Assembly: GCA_045657665.1 (NCBI GenBank)
Contig: JAZOTN010000009.1
Coordinates: forward strand, 1 to 42,540
Source of the DNA: RUG12461 sp045657665
GTDB lineage: Bacteria; Bacillota; Clostridia; Lachnospirales; Lachnospiraceae
Direction: 5' to 3'
Length of the DNA: 42,540 nucleotides
Shown here: positions 41,395 through 42,540 of the stretch, one piece after another
How positions within the stretch are numbered: position 1 is the stretch's first letter
How the letters are laid out: each line of letters starts with the position of its first letter
Notes under the pieces: generated by a model
Seen by the model: the letters and a program-made list of their open reading frames with translations, nothing else
What the model was told of the DNA's origin: nothing
Database searches by the model: none
Program-made: the position numbers and the translations under genes

Positions 41395-41467
41395 GGAACC
41401 GGGGTACGGGATCGGGTCCGGACGGATTTGGAGAAAAACAGACGTTTTTAGAGGAGAGAGCACGAAT

Positions 41468-42310
41468 ATGGAGATCAAATTAGCAAAGATCGATCAATCA
41501 CAGATACCCTTTTTTGAAAAGATGGACCCCTTTTTCATGCTGGAGAGGATCGTTCTTCCGGAATACTTTTCATTCACGGCTGTCATACCGGGGACGGAAA
41601 ATGAGGAAGACACCCCCTTAGGACTTCTGGTGGGAAGCCTGTCCGAGGATTCGGTAAATATACACTGGCTGTATGTGGAGAAGGGATTCCGGGGGGAGGG
41701 CATCGGCGAGCAGCTCCTCGTCAAGGCGATCGAAGCGGCGCAGGAAGCCGGGATCGACTCCGTGACGGCCTGCTTCGATGACCGGAAGGACAGGGATGAG
41801 ATCTGCCTCCATGAGGAGATCTATTTCCGGGAAAGAGATTTTACGGAGTGGGTGCCTCTGCCGGATGAATGGGAAACGGATGTGGAGCAGATGCAGAAAC
41901 GGGGCGGCAGCGCTGACGGCAAGGTTGATCTGGAAGCCTTCCGCACCATTTCCGGGGACGATCAAAAGGAGATCATCCGGGAGTGTCTGGAAGCCCCCGA
42001 GGGGTGGCGTTTCATCCCCTATTCTGTGGAACATATCGATCCCGACATCTGCTTCTATGCGGATCACAAAGGAAGAGCAGCCTGTGTGCTGTTTGCCGGA
42101 TGCGAGAATGTGGTCTTCCCGCTCTTTCTGTCCGATACAACGGATCAGGTAAAAGATGCACTGTTGACGGAAGCCGCTGCAGCCATCAAAAAGAAATACG
42201 GTCCGGAGGCACGGATCCTGATCCAAAAAGACGGGGATCAGATTGTTACCTTTCCGGAGTGGATGTTTGATCAAAAAAACAGAATCGACCGCTGGGGGTT
42301 CATGCGCTGA
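41468..42310 (+). CDS. Tandem GNAT-like acetyltransferase
   Basis: A 280-residue protein. The N-terminal half is a GNAT fold with the acetyl-CoA loop RGEGIG (INWLYVEKGFRGEGIGEQLL-like; here IHWLYVEKGFRGEGIGEQLL). The C-terminal half (about 155-280) has similar strand-helix spacing but lacks a clear acetyl-CoA loop, and may be a degenerate second GNAT. The start is ATG 41468 after GGAGAG; the long frame upstream overlaps the giant gene and is rejected. Substrate unknown; the location suggests a role with the giant kinase-like protein. Confidence 0.8.
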   Translation: MEIKLAKIDQSQIPFFEKMDPFFMLERIVLPEYFSFTAVIPGTENEEDTPLGLLVGSLSEDSVNIHWLYVEKGFRGEGIGEQLLVKAIEAAQEAGIDSVTACFDDRKDRDEICLHEEIYFRERDFTEWVPLPDEWETDVEQMQKRGGSADGKVDLEAFRTISGDDQKEIIRECLEAPEGWRFIPYSVEHIDPDICFYADHKGRAACVLFAGCENVVFPLFLSDTTDQVKDALLTEAAAAIKKKYGPEARILIQKDGDQIVTFPEWMFDQKNRIDRWGFMR

Positions 42311-42504
42311 GGCGTTGACGCAAAGTCCGATGCCTGCAAAAGAACTGCATTTTTCTATTGTCACTATATTGCCAGCAGAAGAGCCGCATCATTTTTTTTC
42401 GTAGGGTAAAGTTTATGTAGGGAATTTAAGAAGTAGAAAAAGCATCCAATCTCTGATAGGATTTGTTTTGACCAAAAAATAAACCAAAGGAGAAAGGATG
42501 CTTT
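42311..42504. other. Intergenic leader with inverted repeat before the last gene
   Basis: AAAGCATCC (42439-42447) and GGATGCTTT (42496-42504) are perfect complements, the second abutting the next start codon. The AAGGAG ribosome binding site lies in the loop. No clear terminator for the GNAT-like gene is visible. Confidence 0.55.
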
Positions 42505-42540
42505 ATGAAGAACAGTATACACCAGTTTGCGGAAGAAGGG
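42505..42540 (+). CDS. Start of a gene cut by the window end, possibly an insertion-sequence transposase
   Basis: Twelve codons, MKNSIHQFAEEG, after AAGGAGAAAGG. The hairpin-bounded leader is like those guarding transposase starts in insertion sequences. The family cannot be named from 12 residues. Confidence 0.4.
   Translation, partial: MKNSIHQFAEEG

Overview
The window looks like chromosomal DNA of an anaerobic gut-type Firmicute, most likely a member of the Lachnospiraceae (Clostridia). The evidence is Gram-positive style Shine-Dalgarno sequences (AGGAGG), TTGACA/TATAAT promoters, lipobox lipoproteins, dense rho-independent terminators, a sensory and c-di-GMP gene repertoire, and many small peptides with the ...ELTDDELDMVSGG leader common in that family. 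This is an inference from style and protein resemblance; there is no rRNA or other phylogenetic marker here.

Layout. (1) 1-11.3 kb, envelope and signalling: an M13 metallopeptidase lipoprotein (cut by the window start), a 970-residue MscS-like channel with two predicted extracytoplasmic sensor regions, a Sel1-repeat lipoprotein, a decayed membrane/HD-GYP gene, a DUF3089 alpha/beta-hydrolase lipoprotein, a BrnT/BrnA toxin-antitoxin pair, a membrane diguanylate cyclase with a structured leader, and a UDG-like protein. (2) 11.4-23.5 kb, an accessory region: an XRE regulator, an amber-interrupted gene, seven small double-glycine leader peptides in four transcription units driven by near-identical promoters (plus a fifth, orphan promoter), VapBC, a decayed surface-protein fragment, an AlbA_2/ATPase/wHTH protein with 12-nt repeats in both its promoter and its coding sequence, a zinc-ribbon/nuclease protein, and an unknown gene whose 3' end was replaced by a truncated IS110-type element. 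The region ends near a 20-nt fragment of a tRNA-Gly 3' end. (3) 23.5-30.3 kb, a sulfur and PLP cluster on the minus strand: a cysteine-codon leader-peptide attenuator, cysK, pyridoxal kinase, a Cys/Met gamma-family PLP enzyme, a PatB/MalY C-S lyase, a B3/B4-domain protein, a rhodanese/TtcA-like deletion fusion, and tcdA. (4) 30.4-34.7 kb: a hybrid sensor kinase followed by an extracellular solute-binding lipoprotein. (5) 34.8-42.3 kb: a 2,176-residue protein carrying a UbiB/ABC1 atypical kinase core, followed by a tandem GNAT-like protein. The start of another gene, possibly an insertion sequence, lies at the right edge.

The best candidate for an undescribed system is the dispersed family of seven short precursors (54-85 residues). 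Their leaders are nearly constant and end in GG; their cores are unrelated to one another. All are transcribed on the minus strand from promoters of the form TTGCCA-N15-CG-TATAAT. No maturase, C39 transporter or immunity gene lies in the window, so processing would have to be supplied in trans. Other strong candidates are the giant UbiB-like kinase, the cysteine attenuator upstream of cysK, and the AlbA_2 / zinc-ribbon nuclease / unknown gene trio, which resembles a defence-type operon.
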